From PKWO01 sp036384915 (lineage in GTDB: Bacteria > Pseudomonadota > Gammaproteobacteria > Burkholderiales > Burkholderiaceae_D), in contig DASVLJ010000071.1 in assembly GCA_036384915.1 (NCBI GenBank), positions 248,001 through 312,000 of the forward strand: a DNA stretch of 64,000 nucleotides. Reading direction: 5' to 3'. A program made the translations under genes and the position numbers. Of this stretch, positions 34,996-43,889 are shown piece after piece (position 1 is the first letter of the stretch; every line of letters begins with the position of its first letter). The notes below the pieces were generated by a model. That model worked only from the letters and a program-made list of their open reading frames with translations. It was not told the DNA's origin and made no database searches.

Positions 34996-35882
34996 TGGAG
35001 CACGGCCGCGTCATCGCCGCGCACGGGCGTCACTATGTCGTCGACATCGGAGACGAACGCCTGCATTGCGTGACCCGCGGCAAGAAGAGCGACGTGGCCG
35101 TCGGCGATATCGTCGACATCAAGCGCACCTCTAATGACCAGGGTGTCATCGAATCGATACAGGAACGGCAAACCCTGATTTACCGTTCCGACCAATACAA
35201 GTCCAAGCTGCTCGCGGCCAACCTGACGCAATTGTTCGTCGTAGTGGCTACCGAACCGGGCTTTTCCGACGATCTCGTCTCGCGCGCCCTGGTCGCGGCC
35301 AATGCGGCTGGTGTTGCGGCCCACCTGATACTGAACAAGATCGACGTGGCAGCCTCGCTGCCCAAGGCGCGGGAACGCACGGCGCGCTATGCCCAGCTGG
35401 GTTATCCGGTACATGAGATTTCGGTCAAGACCGCACCCGACGCCGCGCGTGCGCACCTGGCGCCGCTTCTGGCCGGCCAATCGAGCATCCTGATCGGCCA
35501 ATCCGGCATGGGCAAGTCTTCGCTGATCAACCTGCTCGTGCCCGACGCCGATATCGCCACCCGCGAGATTTCCGCCGCGCTCGATACCGGCAAGCACACC
35601 ACCACTTTCACGCGCCTTTATCGATTGCCGGATGGCGGCGCCATCATCGATTCGCCGGGTTTCCAGGAATTCGGCCTGCATCACTTGAGCGAGGGCATGC
35701 TGGAGCGCGCTTTTCCGGAATTTGACGGCCACCTGGGCCAATGCCGATTCTATAATTGCCACCATGTCAGCGAACCGGGCTGCGCCATTTTAGCCGCCGT
35801 CGAAGCCGGCGCGATAAGCCGCATGCGGCATGATCTTTACCTGCAACTACGCCATGAATCGCTGCAGACTGCCGGCTATTAA
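34995..35882 (+). CDS. rsgA: Ribosome small-subunit-dependent GTPase A
   Basis: A 295-residue circularly permuted GTPase that matures the 30S subunit. The N-terminal OB domain is followed by NKID (G4) before the P-loop GQSGMGKSSLIN at about residue 167, the permuted order. DSPGFQEFG is G3. The C-terminal zinc finger uses CRFYNCHHVSEPGC. It starts one base inside the pterin dehydratase stop; the next gene starts 29 bases inside its own end. Confidence 0.96.
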   Translation: MEHGRVIAAHGRHYVVDIGDERLHCVTRGKKSDVAVGDIVDIKRTSNDQGVIESIQERQTLIYRSDQYKSKLLAANLTQLFVVVATEPGFSDDLVSRALVAANAAGVAAHLILNKIDVAASLPKARERTARYAQLGYPVHEISVKTAPDAARAHLAPLLAGQSSILIGQSGMGKSSLINLLVPDADIATREISAALDTGKHTTTFTRLYRLPDGGAIIDSPGFQEFGLHHLSEGMLERAFPEFDGHLGQCRFYNCHHVSEPGCAILAAVEAGAISRMRHDLYLQLRHESLQTAGY

Positions 35883-36600
35883 CCCCCTGCTGGCGTTTGC
35901 CGCCCTGCTATGTTTGACAGGCGGCGCACAGGCCATCGAATTCTCCGCCGTGCAGCACGCCGGCACCGGTTTCACCGTCATCAAGGTCGATCCGGGCAAG
36001 GACAAGCTGCACCTGTTCCCGGCCGAGTGCGACGACCGGCGGCACCTGGGCTTCGCCAATCTGAACGCGCGGCTGGCTGACCGCGGACAAAAGCTGCGCT
36101 TTGCCATGAATGCCGGCATGTTCGAAACCAATCTCGCGCCGGTAGGCTTGCTGGTGGCCGATGGCGTGAAGGTGGCGCCGATCAACCTCTCGAGCGGCTT
36201 CGGCAATTTCTACCTCAAGCCCAATGGCGTGTTCCTGGTCGCAAACGGCAGCGCGCACATTGTTTCCTCACCCGACTATGTGCAAAGCGACGAGGTCACG
36301 CTGGCCACGCAATCGGGTCCGCTGTTGCTGCGCGACGGCGTGATCAATACCAGGTTCGATCCGGCGTCGTCGTCAAAATTGATCCGCAACGGTGTGGGTA
36401 TCACGGCCAAAGGGGAAGTCGTATTCGCCATCAGCGAAGGCAAGGTCAACTTCCACGACTTCGCCGCGCTGTTTCGCGACGAATTGCATTGCACCGATGC
36501 GCTTTACCTCGATGGCAGCGTATCGAGCCTGTATGCGCCCGAACTGGGCAGGAACGATAACAAAAGCCGCATCGGCCCGATCATCGGGGTTCTGGAATAA
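35854..36600 (+). CDS. Exported phosphodiester glycosidase (NAGPA/DUF2233) family protein
   Basis: A 248-residue protein. A signal peptide (AINPLLAFAALLCLTGGAQA) precedes the conserved core: AMNAGMFETNLAPVGLLV, GFGNFYLKPNGVFLV, ATQSGPLLLRDG, RNGVGITAKGEVVFAIS and YLDGSVSSLYAP. These motifs define the phosphodiester glycosidase family related to the mammalian uncovering enzyme. The substrate in bacteria is mostly unknown, perhaps glycophospho-polymers or teichoic-type bonds. The ATG at 35854 lies inside rsgA; an in-frame ATG eight codons earlier exists. Confidence 0.85.
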   Translation: MNRCRLPAINPLLAFAALLCLTGGAQAIEFSAVQHAGTGFTVIKVDPGKDKLHLFPAECDDRRHLGFANLNARLADRGQKLRFAMNAGMFETNLAPVGLLVADGVKVAPINLSSGFGNFYLKPNGVFLVANGSAHIVSSPDYVQSDEVTLATQSGPLLLRDGVINTRFDPASSSKLIRNGVGITAKGEVVFAISEGKVNFHDFAALFRDELHCTDALYLDGSVSSLYAPELGRNDNKSRIGPIIGVLE

Positions 36601-36729
36601 CAGCGCATGGGATCGGCAATTCGCGCCAATTTTGCGCAAACAGCGAATATCTCCCGCCATCCGGCCTTATACGCGCCGGCGTATTGATGCATTATTAAGC
36701 ACCGGACGTTTTTTCGGCAGCAATTCCCT

Positions 36730-36735
36730 TATAAT
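36730..36735 (+). promoter_or_regulatory. TATAAT -10 element before argF
   Basis: A consensus -10 box lies 64 bases upstream of argF, with predicted start near 36742. The -35 region 17 bases upstream (CGTTTT) is poor. It is the best promoter candidate for argF and argG. Confidence 0.5.
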
Positions 36736-36798
36736 GATGCGGCACCCATTGCCAGCACAACAAGGCGCTGCGTTCGCGCGGCTCGCCACACTCACGCC

Positions 36799-37713
36799 AT
36801 GTCGATCAAACATTTTCTGCAGATTTCGGACTTCACGCTTGAAGAATACGAATACGTGATGGAACGCGCTTCCGTCATCAAGCACAAGTTCAAGAATTAC
36901 GAAACCTATCACCCGCTGCTGGACCGCACGCTGGTGATGATTTTCGAAAAGCATTCCACGCGCACGCGACTGTCGTTCGAGGCCGGCATGCACCAGTTGG
37001 GCGGCGCCGCGATTTACCTCAATACGCGCGACAGCCAACTCGGCCGCGGCGAACCGATCGGCGATGCAGCGCAAGTGATCTCGCGCATGTGCGACGTGAT
37101 CATGATCCGCACCTATGGTCACGACATCATCGAACGCTTTGCCGCCGGCAGCCGCGTGCCGGTCATCAACGGCTTGACCAACGAACACCATCCCTGCCAG
37201 GTGCTGGCCGACGTGTTCACCTACCTGGAACACCGCGGCAGCATTACAGGCAAGACCGTGGCCTGGGTCGGCGACGCCAACAACATGCTCTATTCCTGGC
37301 TGCAAGCCGCGCAGGTGTTCGGCTTCCACTTGAACGTTTCGACGCCGGCCGGCTACGAAATGGACATGAAGTGGGTCGATGCCAGCAACAGGAATTACAC
37401 CGTGTTCAAGAACCCGGGAGACGCCTGCGAAGGTGCGCACCTGATCAACACGGATGTGTGGACCAGCATGGGCTACGAACAGGAAAACGCCGCGCGCCTG
37501 AAAGCGTTCGACGGCTGGATCGTCGATGCCGAGAAGATGCGCCGCGCTGCGCCCGATGCGCTGTTCATGCACTGCCTGCCGGCGCACCGTGGCGAGGAGG
37601 TTTCGGCCGAAGTCATCGATGGCCCGCAATCGGTGGTTTGGGATGAAGCCGAGAACCGCCTGCACGTCCAAAAAGCTCTCCTGGAATATCTGGTCAAAGG
37701 CCGGGTCCAATAA
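36799..37713 (+). CDS. argF: Ornithine carbamoyltransferase
   Basis: A 304-residue anabolic enzyme that makes citrulline from ornithine and carbamoyl phosphate. The carbamoyl-phosphate loop STRTRLSFE, the HPCQVLADV motif and the ornithine-binding HCLPAHRGEEVS loop are intact. It is followed 22 bases later by argG, the next pathway step, so the two form an operon. Confidence 0.97.
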   Translation: MSIKHFLQISDFTLEEYEYVMERASVIKHKFKNYETYHPLLDRTLVMIFEKHSTRTRLSFEAGMHQLGGAAIYLNTRDSQLGRGEPIGDAAQVISRMCDVIMIRTYGHDIIERFAAGSRVPVINGLTNEHHPCQVLADVFTYLEHRGSITGKTVAWVGDANNMLYSWLQAAQVFGFHLNVSTPAGYEMDMKWVDASNRNYTVFKNPGDACEGAHLINTDVWTSMGYEQENAARLKAFDGWIVDAEKMRRAAPDALFMHCLPAHRGEEVSAEVIDGPQSVVWDEAENRLHVQKALLEYLVKGRVQ

Positions 37714-37735
37714 TCGAATTTACCGAGTATCCATC

Positions 37736-39070
37736 ATGTCGAACATCCTGCAATCCGTACCCGTCAACCAGAAAGTCGGGATCGCCTTTTCCGGCGGCCT
37801 GGACACCAGCGCCGCACTGCACTGGATGAAGCAGAAGGGCGCCCTGCCCTATGCCTACACCGCCAACCTCGGCCAGCCCGACGAGTCCGACTACGAGGCC
37901 ATTCCCAAGAAGGCCAAGCTGTACGGCGCCGAACTGGCGCGCCTGATCGATTGCCGCGCCCAGCTCGTGGCCGAAGGCTATGCGGCACTGCAAAGCGGCG
38001 CCTTCCACATCTCCACCGGCGGCAACACCTACTTCAACACCACCCCGCTCGGCCGTGCCGTGACCGGCACCATGCTGGTGGCTGCGATGAAGGAAGACGA
38101 CGTCAATATCTGGGGCGACGGCTCGACCTACAAGGGCAACGACATCGAGCGCTTCTACCGCTACGGCTTGCTGGTCAACCCGGACTTGAAGATCTATAAG
38201 CCCTGGCTCGACAACCAGTTCATCGAAGAGCTGGGCGGCCGCACCGAGATGTCGGAATTCCTGATCAAGTCCGGTTTCGACTACAAGATGTCGACCGAAA
38301 AGGCTTATTCGACCGATTCCAACATGCTCGGCGCCACGCACGAAGCCAAGCATCTTGAATTCCTTAATAGCGGCATGAAGATCGTCGAGCCCATCATGGG
38401 CGTGGCGTTCTGGCGCGACGAGGTTGCCGTCAAGAGCGAAGAAGTGCGCGTGCGCTTCGAGGAAGGCATGCCCGTCGCGCTGAACGGCCAGAGCTTCGCC
38501 AATGCCGTCGACCTGATGATGGAAGCCAACCGCATCGGCGGCCGCCACGGCCTGGGCATGAGCGACCAGATCGAAAACCGCATCATCGAAGCCAAGAGCC
38601 GCGGCATCTATGAAGCTCCGGGCCTGGCTTTGCTGTTCATCGCCTACGAGCGCCTCGTCACCGGCATCCACAACGAAGACACCATCGAAACCTATCGCGA
38701 CAACGGCCGCAAGCTGGGCCGCCTGCTCTACCAGGGCCGCTGGTTCGACACGCAAGCGATCATGCTGCGCGAAGCTTCGCAGCGCTGGGTGGCGCGCGCC
38801 GTCACCGGCGAGGTGACGCTGGAACTGCGCCGCGGCAACGACTACACCATTTTGAACACCGAATCGCCCAACCTGACCTACAAGCCCGAACGCCTGACCA
38901 TGGAAAAGGGAGAAGGCGCGTTCTCGCCGCAGGACCGCATCGGCCAACTGACCATGCGCAACCTCGACATCAGCGACACGCGCGACAAGCTGACCATCTA
39001 TCAGAAGGCCGGCCTCTTGGGATCGGGCGGCGTCGTGGACTTGCCCAAGCTGGATAAGTCCGGCAGCTAA
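37736..39070 (+). CDS. argG: Argininosuccinate synthase
   Basis: A 444-residue ATP-dependent enzyme joining citrulline and aspartate. The ATP pyrophosphatase P-loop AFSGGLDTSAALHWM lies near the start, and ISTGGNTYFNTTPLGRAVTGT and TYKGNDIERFYRYG are further conserved segments. The length and style are those of the longer E. coli-type enzyme, distinct from the shorter type found in many bacteria. The long in-frame extension upstream overlaps argF and is not protein-like, so the ATG at 37736 is used. Confidence 0.97.
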   Translation: MSNILQSVPVNQKVGIAFSGGLDTSAALHWMKQKGALPYAYTANLGQPDESDYEAIPKKAKLYGAELARLIDCRAQLVAEGYAALQSGAFHISTGGNTYFNTTPLGRAVTGTMLVAAMKEDDVNIWGDGSTYKGNDIERFYRYGLLVNPDLKIYKPWLDNQFIEELGGRTEMSEFLIKSGFDYKMSTEKAYSTDSNMLGATHEAKHLEFLNSGMKIVEPIMGVAFWRDEVAVKSEEVRVRFEEGMPVALNGQSFANAVDLMMEANRIGGRHGLGMSDQIENRIIEAKSRGIYEAPGLALLFIAYERLVTGIHNEDTIETYRDNGRKLGRLLYQGRWFDTQAIMLREASQRWVARAVTGEVTLELRRGNDYTILNTESPNLTYKPERLTMEKGEGAFSPQDRIGQLTMRNLDISDTRDKLTIYQKAGLLGSGGVVDLPKLDKSGS

Positions 39071-39086
39071 CTCTTATTTTCGAACC

Positions 39087-39410
39087 ATGACCACACCATC
39101 GACCCAGTTTGACCAGGTATCCGTCGTCAAGAAAGCCAATATCTATTTCGACGGCAAGTGCGTCTCGCACACCGTGATCTTCCCTGACGGCAGCAAAAAA
39201 ACCGTCGGCGTGATCTTCCCCGCTACGCTCACCTTCAACACGGCCGCACCGGAACTGATGGAGCTGAACGCAGGCGAATGCCGCATCCGCCTGCAGGGTG
39301 AAGACAATTGGACCACTTATGCCGCCGGCGAAAAATTCAACGTTCCGGGGAATTCGACGTTCGATATCGAGGTGGTACAGACGCTGGACTACGTCTGCCA
39401 TTTCCTGTAA
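39087..39410 (+). CDS. ppnP: Pyrimidine/purine nucleoside phosphorylase
   Basis: A 107-residue single-domain cupin of the YaiE/PpnP type. KANIYFDGKCVSHTV, FPDGSKKTVGVI and GECRIRL are conserved, and the C-terminal TFDIEV segment completes the beta-barrel. The family cleaves many nucleosides with phosphate. It lies 16 bases after argG and may be the third gene of that operon, though no metabolic link is evident. Confidence 0.93.
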   Translation: MTTPSTQFDQVSVVKKANIYFDGKCVSHTVIFPDGSKKTVGVIFPATLTFNTAAPELMELNAGECRIRLQGEDNWTTYAAGEKFNVPGNSTFDIEVVQTLDYVCHFL

Positions 39411-39417
39411 CCACAAA

Positions 39418-39463
39418 GGATCGTAGGGTGGCTTAGCCGCAGGCGTAACCCGCCCTGCGATCC
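39418..39463. repeat. Intergenic inverted-repeat element between ppnP and murB
   Basis: GGATCGTAGGG at 39418-39428 pairs with CCCTGCGATCC at 39453-39463, and inner GGTGGCTTAGCC/CGTAACCCGCC sequence extends the hairpin. The GTAGGGTGG...GTAACCC pattern resembles short palindromic intergenic repeats widespread in proteobacteria. It lies between two converging genes and may also act as a terminator. Confidence 0.7.
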
Positions 39464-39468
39464 ATGCA

Positions 39469-40494
39469 TCAAACCACCACCGGCTCCGGCTCCAGGCGAA
39501 CCCCGAAGCGCGCCCCCACATCCTCCTGCACGGCCTGCGCCAAGCGCCACACCTCTTCACCCGTAGCCCCGCCGCGATTGACCAGCACCAGCGCCTGCTT
39601 TTCATAAACACCGGCATTGCCCAGACTCCTGCCCTTCCAGCCGCACTGATCGATCAGCCAGCCGGCCGCCAGCTTGTAGCTGCCATCGGGCTGGGCATAG
39701 CTGACCAGATTCGGGTGCGCCTGCAACAAGGCATCACGCTGGGCAGCCGGCACCACCGGGTTTTTGAAGAAGCTTCCCGCATTGCCGATCACAGCCGGGT
39801 CGGGCAGCTTGCGTTTGCGGATGGCGATCACCGCGTCGCTGATAGCGCGCGCCGACGGCTTGGCGATGCCGCGCGCGGCCAGTTCCTGAGCCACTTCGGC
39901 ATAGCGCGTATTAGGCTGCCAGGCTTTGGGCAAGGCAAAAGTCACATCCAGAATCAGGGCCGAATCGCGCAAGGCATGCTTGAACACGCTGTCGCGATAG
40001 CCGAAAACGCATTCGGCATGCGACAAGGTTGAGGTCGTGCCGCTTGTGAAGTCATACACCGTCACCGACTCGATCAACTCGCCGGCTTCCACGCCATAGG
40101 CGCCGATATTCTGGATCGGCGCCGCACCCGCGCTGCCGGGGATCAGCGACAGGTTCTCCAACCCGCCATAGCCCTGCGCCAGCGTCCACATGACGAAGCC
40201 GTGCCAGTTTTCGCCCGCCGCGACGCGGATGCGGCGTACTTCATCATCTTCCCCAAGCAGCGTGATGCCTTTAAGCTCGACATGGATCACGATGCCTGGA
40301 AAATCGCGCGTCAACAGCACGTTGCTGCCGCAGCCCAGGATCAAGCGCGGCATGCCGGAAAATGCCGCCTCGCTCAATAGCGTCAATTGCGATGCATCGG
40401 TCAAGGATAAAAAGCGCTCGGCCCGAGCCTCGAGGCCGAAGGTGTTGTATCTGGACAGGGATATGTCGCGCGAAATAAGGTTTGCCTGACTCAT
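39469..40494 (-). CDS. murB: UDP-N-acetylenolpyruvoylglucosamine reductase
   Basis: A 341-residue flavoenzyme of peptidoglycan precursor synthesis. The FAD-binding part shows RYNTFGLEARAE near the start, LGCGSNVLLT, and the GSAGAAPIQNIGAYG motif. The catalytic serine lies in GNAGSFFKNP and the C-terminal VLVNRGGATGEEV closes the domain, as in the longer type I enzymes. The ATG at 40494 (MSQANL) gives the usual length; the ATG at 40512 is an alternative with GAGG ahead. Confidence 0.96.
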   Translation of the reverse strand: MSQANLISRDISLSRYNTFGLEARAERFLSLTDASQLTLLSEAAFSGMPRLILGCGSNVLLTRDFPGIVIHVELKGITLLGEDDEVRRIRVAAGENWHGFVMWTLAQGYGGLENLSLIPGSAGAAPIQNIGAYGVEAGELIESVTVYDFTSGTTSTLSHAECVFGYRDSVFKHALRDSALILDVTFALPKAWQPNTRYAEVAQELAARGIAKPSARAISDAVIAIRKRKLPDPAVIGNAGSFFKNPVVPAAQRDALLQAHPNLVSYAQPDGSYKLAAGWLIDQCGWKGRSLGNAGVYEKQALVLVNRGGATGEEVWRLAQAVQEDVGARFGVRLEPEPVVV

Positions 40495-40608
40495 GGAGAG
40501 ATTATCCCTCATTTCCCTGCCTCGACTCGCGCTTTCCCGACATCGCGACACATAGTGATAAGATGCAGCTCATCGAATCCAGCCTCACAAAGCGTTTGCT
40601 CCCGGCCG

Positions 40609-42171
40609 ATGAGTATCCCTGACATCTCCAGCGTTCTGCTGATCGACAGCCTCAACCGCACGCTGCACAACCCAGGCGCGAGCCAGCGTTGGCATGCCTT
40701 GATGGACGCCTATGGCGGAGAAACGCAAGAGGACATCAAGGCCAAGGTGCGCGCTGCGCTGGAAGCGGGTGTGCCCCGGCAGGGAATTCCCGGCTTCCTG
40801 CTCTGCACCTTTCTGTTCGAGGTCACCGGCGACGTATCGCGCTTGACCGAAGCTGCCGCGCTGCTGCAAACGATTACCCCGCTCGACCCGGACCGGCTGA
40901 TGGCATTCGCCGTCTATATCTGGGGCGTGTTCATTTCGCGCGGCGGCGGCCGGGCCGACTTCGTCGACATCCTGCGCAAGATGGGCGTGCCGCAGATTGT
41001 CTCCAGTCTCGGCATGCAGGTCGCAACACGTGCCAGGGTGCTGTTTCCGTCGCGCCCGGTCGAGGCTATCCGCAAGGTGGCGCTCGTTGCCGCCTACCTC
41101 GGCCACGAGTCGCATGCCCCGACTCCGCTGGCCTTGCAGCATGCGCGGCAGCTGCGCGATCTGGGCTATGAAGTTGCGCTGTTTTCGCCGCAAGACTTGC
41201 GCGTACCGGACATGGCCGATTATTTCGGCAACAATGCCCGATTGACGACGCGTCCTCCCGACCTTGCCGAACTGAGAGCGAGCGTGCCCCATGGCGTCGA
41301 AGCAACCGTGTCGGATGACCGTTTTTCCTTGCCGCGCCGCTGGGAAGATTTGCTCTTGTCGATCGTGCGCTTCGATCCCGACCTCGTGATGTTCGTCGGC
41401 TTGAATTCGCCGCTCGTCTCCGGTCTATATCAGGCGCGCCCCGTACTCGGCTTGTGTGTACACGCGATGCAGCCGATGGCGCCAGCCGATGTCTGGCTTA
41501 CGGCGGACAAGGCACAAGCCGGCATCGCCGGCGCATTGTGGGCGCCCTTCTTTCCCCCTGCGCTCGGACACTATCACCCGTTCCGCATCCGCCTGAAGGC
41601 GGCCGGCGCGAATCTGGCACGGGCAGAATTGGGTTTGCGCGACGATGCCGTGATCTTGCTCAGCGTGGGCGCGCGGCTGCACAGCGAAATCGACGGTCCT
41701 TGGGCCGCGCGCATGGTGGCCTTGCTGCAAAGGCATCCCAAGGTGCAATGGCTGTTGGTGGGCGGCGCGGCACACCGTCCCGCAGCGCTGGCCGCGCTTC
41801 CAGAGGAACAATTGCGCATGCAACCGCACCGCGAAGACATTCGCGGTGTGACGCGCATAGCGGACATCTATGTCAACCCGCCGCGTGTCGGCGGCGGCTT
41901 CAGCGTGGCGGAAGCGATGGCGGAAGGCTTGCCCGTGATGTCCATGAAGAATTCCGACGGCGGCGACAAGATAGGCGATGCGGCGGCAAGCGATCTCGAC
42001 GCCTATTTCGCCGACCTGGAAGCCTTGATTGCCGATGCGGCATTGCGCCGCAGCCGTGGCAACGCGATGCGGACCTTGTTCGCACAGACGCTGGACTTGG
42101 CAAATTCATCGGATTCGCTGCGCGCCGCCTGCGCATTGAGCCTCGAACAGTACCGCAAACGCCTCAAATAA
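40609..42171 (+). CDS. Glycosyltransferase, GT4-like C-terminal domain
   Basis: A 520-residue cytosolic protein. The first 140 residues form a helical region of unknown role, followed by an N-terminal GT-B domain beginning VEAIRKVALVAAYLGHESHAPTP and a C-terminal domain with DDAVILLSVGARLHSE, HPKVQWLLVGG and ADIYVNPPRVGGGFSVAEAMAEGLPV, the nucleotide-sugar-binding end typical of glycosyltransferase family 4. The acceptor is unknown. It is convergent with a NeuD-like acetyltransferase gene, overlapping by eight bases, and both may shape surface glycans. Confidence 0.75.
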   Translation: MSIPDISSVLLIDSLNRTLHNPGASQRWHALMDAYGGETQEDIKAKVRAALEAGVPRQGIPGFLLCTFLFEVTGDVSRLTEAAALLQTITPLDPDRLMAFAVYIWGVFISRGGGRADFVDILRKMGVPQIVSSLGMQVATRARVLFPSRPVEAIRKVALVAAYLGHESHAPTPLALQHARQLRDLGYEVALFSPQDLRVPDMADYFGNNARLTTRPPDLAELRASVPHGVEATVSDDRFSLPRRWEDLLLSIVRFDPDLVMFVGLNSPLVSGLYQARPVLGLCVHAMQPMAPADVWLTADKAQAGIAGALWAPFFPPALGHYHPFRIRLKAAGANLARAELGLRDDAVILLSVGARLHSEIDGPWAARMVALLQRHPKVQWLLVGGAAHRPAALAALPEEQLRMQPHREDIRGVTRIADIYVNPPRVGGGFSVAEAMAEGLPVMSMKNSDGGDKIGDAAASDLDAYFADLEALIADAALRRSRGNAMRTLFAQTLDLANSSDSLRAACALSLEQYRKRLK

Positions 42172-42826
42172 GCTTTGCCCTGCTGCGTCCGCCGATGATG
42201 GCGGCTTCCGCGGCCACGTCGGCATTGACCACCGCCGCCGCACCGATGAAGGCGCGGTCGCCTATCACAAGACGCTCGGTGACTGTCGCGCCGATGGCAA
42301 TCGTCACGCCCTGGCCGATGCGCGTCAGGCCGCCGATGTTGGCACCGGGCAGCACGCGCGAAAACGATTCGATCTGCGTATCATGCCCTATCGTCACGCC
42401 GCGGTTGATGAAGACGTGGCGGGCCAGTTTCGCACCGGGCCCGATCACGCTGTTGGCACCGACGAACACGCCCTCGCTCAAGCTGGCCAGCGGCGATACG
42501 TAGGCGGCGGGATGTACCAGCGTGCCGAATCGCAAGCCGAATTTTTCCTGCAGGAGGGCTGCCAGCGTGGAGCGCGTCGGCGTGGTGGGACCAAGGATAT
42601 AGACTTCGTCCGGTCCGGGTGCAAACTCTTCCAGCTTCTGCACCACTGGGTGTTGCCCGAAGGCTTGCAGGGCGGCAATGCGGTCGGAGAGGCTGACATC
42701 GCGCTCACTGATTTGCTCCGGCAAATGGATCACCACCTTGGCGATATCCATGCCGAGCGCCAGGGCGCAATCGAACAAGTCCGAGATGATATTGCTGACG
42801 CCGAAGATCACGAGTTTTTGCGGCAT
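42164..42826 (-). CDS. Sugar O-acyltransferase, NeuD/PglD-like
   Basis: A 220-residue protein. The N-terminus (KLVIFGVSNIISDLFDCAL) is the Rossmann-like sugar-nucleotide domain of the sialic-acid O-acetyltransferase NeuD family, and residues about 110-210 form a left-handed beta-helix of hexapeptide repeats (VGANSVIGPGAKLARHVFINRGVTIGHD read in short units) that binds acetyl-CoA. The predicted catalytic histidine is in IGHD. The start at 42826 is chosen for MPQKLVIFG. The sugar substrate is unknown. Confidence 0.85.
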   Translation of the reverse strand: MPQKLVIFGVSNIISDLFDCALALGMDIAKVVIHLPEQISERDVSLSDRIAALQAFGQHPVVQKLEEFAPGPDEVYILGPTTPTRSTLAALLQEKFGLRFGTLVHPAAYVSPLASLSEGVFVGANSVIGPGAKLARHVFINRGVTIGHDTQIESFSRVLPGANIGGLTRIGQGVTIAIGATVTERLVIGDRAFIGAAAVVNADVAAEAAIIGGRSRAKLI

Positions 42827-42927
42827 GGCTGTGTACGCAGTGGAATGCGGAATGAATAGCAAAGTGGCTCCGCTACCATTTTCGCGCCGATCCAAGTCGT
42901 TTTCAATCGTTTTGCATCAGCAAGTTT

Positions 42928-43632
42928 TCAACGTGCACCACTCGCCTTCAATCTTGAGCGCAACAATTCCACCGCGCTCGCCGCAAACACATCGACATCA
43001 ACCTTCGCAGCATGGTACTTCCAGCGCTTGACGTACCAATCCTGGATGAAAGCCATGCAATGCGCCGCCAACAGGAAGGCACTCTCGGCATCGTGGCCGC
43101 CATCGGCTTCGATCAGGTCGGCCAGGTGGGAATGGAAACGCAATTCGGCTTCCTTGGCCACGTTCTTTTGCTCCGAAGGCAAGCCGCGCGACTCCAGAAA
43201 AACAAAGAACAGCCAGGGCTGCAGGATCTCGGCCGAGTAGACAAAGGCACGCACCAGGCACTCGAGCCGGTCCGCCGGCTTCCCGACGTGGGCAAACCAA
43301 CCCGGCATCTGTTCGCTGACCTGGCGTACGGCGTCTTCTATCATCGCGGCTAGCTGATCCTTGGTCTGGATATAGCCGTACAAACCACCCATCGATAAAC
43401 CCGTTTCACTGCACAGATCGCGCAAGGTCATGGCCCGGAAGCCCACGGTATTGGCGAGATGGAAGGTCGCCTCGAAAATCTTCCTCAGATTTTCCAGCGC
43501 CGGGCCGCGCCGCTTGACGCCGATGCGTTCGGCATTGCGGTCGAGAACGAAAGCCCAGATATTCGCATCGTCCAGCGGTGTCACCGCACGGAACTGCGCC
43601 AGCGTGAAGCTGATGGGCAGGGTTTCCATCAT
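42928..43632 (-). CDS. TetR-family transcriptional regulator
   Basis: A 234-residue protein with a longer than usual N-terminal tail (about 45 residues) before the helix-turn-helix, TLRDLCSETGLSMGGLYGYIQTKDQLAAM. The C-terminal domain has LQPWLFFVFLESRGLPSEQK. An inverted repeat at 43646-43660 lies just upstream of its start and may be its own operator. The neighbours do not reveal a ligand. Confidence 0.88.
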   Translation of the reverse strand: MMETLPISFTLAQFRAVTPLDDANIWAFVLDRNAERIGVKRRGPALENLRKIFEATFHLANTVGFRAMTLRDLCSETGLSMGGLYGYIQTKDQLAAMIEDAVRQVSEQMPGWFAHVGKPADRLECLVRAFVYSAEILQPWLFFVFLESRGLPSEQKNVAKEAELRFHSHLADLIEADGGHDAESAFLLAAHCMAFIQDWYVKRWKYHAAKVDVDVFAASAVELLRSRLKASGAR

Positions 43633-43645
43633 GATCGGGGCAACA

Positions 43646-43660
43646 ATGCTTAGAAAGCAT
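43646..43660. promoter_or_regulatory. Inverted repeat upstream of tetR, candidate operator
   Basis: ATGCTT-AGA-AAGCAT, a perfect 6-bp arm with a 3-base centre, lies 14 bases upstream of the regulator's start. TetR proteins often repress their own gene from such sites. Confidence 0.5.
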
Positions 43661-43702
43661 CACTATACCGCGAAGCCTTTGCTGCATCGCACGAATTTTC
43701 GC

Positions 43703-43731
43703 TTGCTGCAACGCAAAAATCGTTTTATATT
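43703..43731 (+). promoter_or_regulatory. Sigma70-type promoter of the argD leader
   Basis: TTGCTG, exactly 17 bases, TATATT. The predicted transcription start near 43738 falls right at the short leader frame. Confidence 0.65.
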
Positions 43732-43738
43732 ATTTCCC

Positions 43739-43807
43739 ATGAACCCGATGCAAGCCCTCAACCGACGCCGCCATTTCCCGCCTTTGCCAGGGAAGCCGTG
43801 CGCGTGA
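43739..43807 (+). CDS. Candidate leader peptide before argD
   Basis: A 22-residue frame, MNPMQALNRRRHFPPLPG followed by KPCA, with three arginine codons in a row (CGA CGC CGC). The predicted transcript starts at or one base before its ATG, so translation would be essentially leaderless. An arginine run in a leader ahead of an arginine biosynthesis gene and its terminator fits attenuation, but three codons are few, and it may be chance. Confidence 0.35.
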   Translation: MNPMQALNRRRHFPPLPGKPCA

Positions 43808-43823
43808 GCGTTTGCCAATCACG

Positions 43824-43854
43824 AAGCCACAGGCCCGCCCTGTGGCTTTTTTTT
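43824..43854 (+). terminator. Intrinsic terminator in the argD leader
   Basis: A stem of about 9-10 bp, core GCCACAG/CTGTGGC, with flanking A and T pairs and a GC-rich loop, followed by eight T at 43847-43854. It lies upstream of argD and not after any known gene on this strand. Confidence 0.9.
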
Positions 43855-43889
43855 CGCCCTTTTGATCAATGCAACCAGGAGCCGAGCAA

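Larger units (their letters stand above)
43738..43854 (+). ncRNA. Putative transcription-attenuation leader of argD
   Basis: Downstream of a good promoter lies a region of about 117 bases that ends in an intrinsic terminator 36 bases before the argD ATG. It holds a 22-codon frame (43739-43807). A promoter-leader-terminator order before a biosynthetic gene is typical of attenuation, but I could not find a clear antiterminator pairing, so the region could instead encode a short regulatory RNA. The mechanism is inferred. Confidence 0.45.

Noticed and set aside
35994..36600. Possible extra gene within the phosphodiester glycosidase region
   Set aside because: All alternative frames there are antisense or shifted readings of the conserved family motifs.
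43739..43807. The argD leader frame as an independent functional small protein
   Set aside because: Only 22 codons, proline- and arginine-rich, with no ribosome binding site; it is listed only as a candidate leader peptide.
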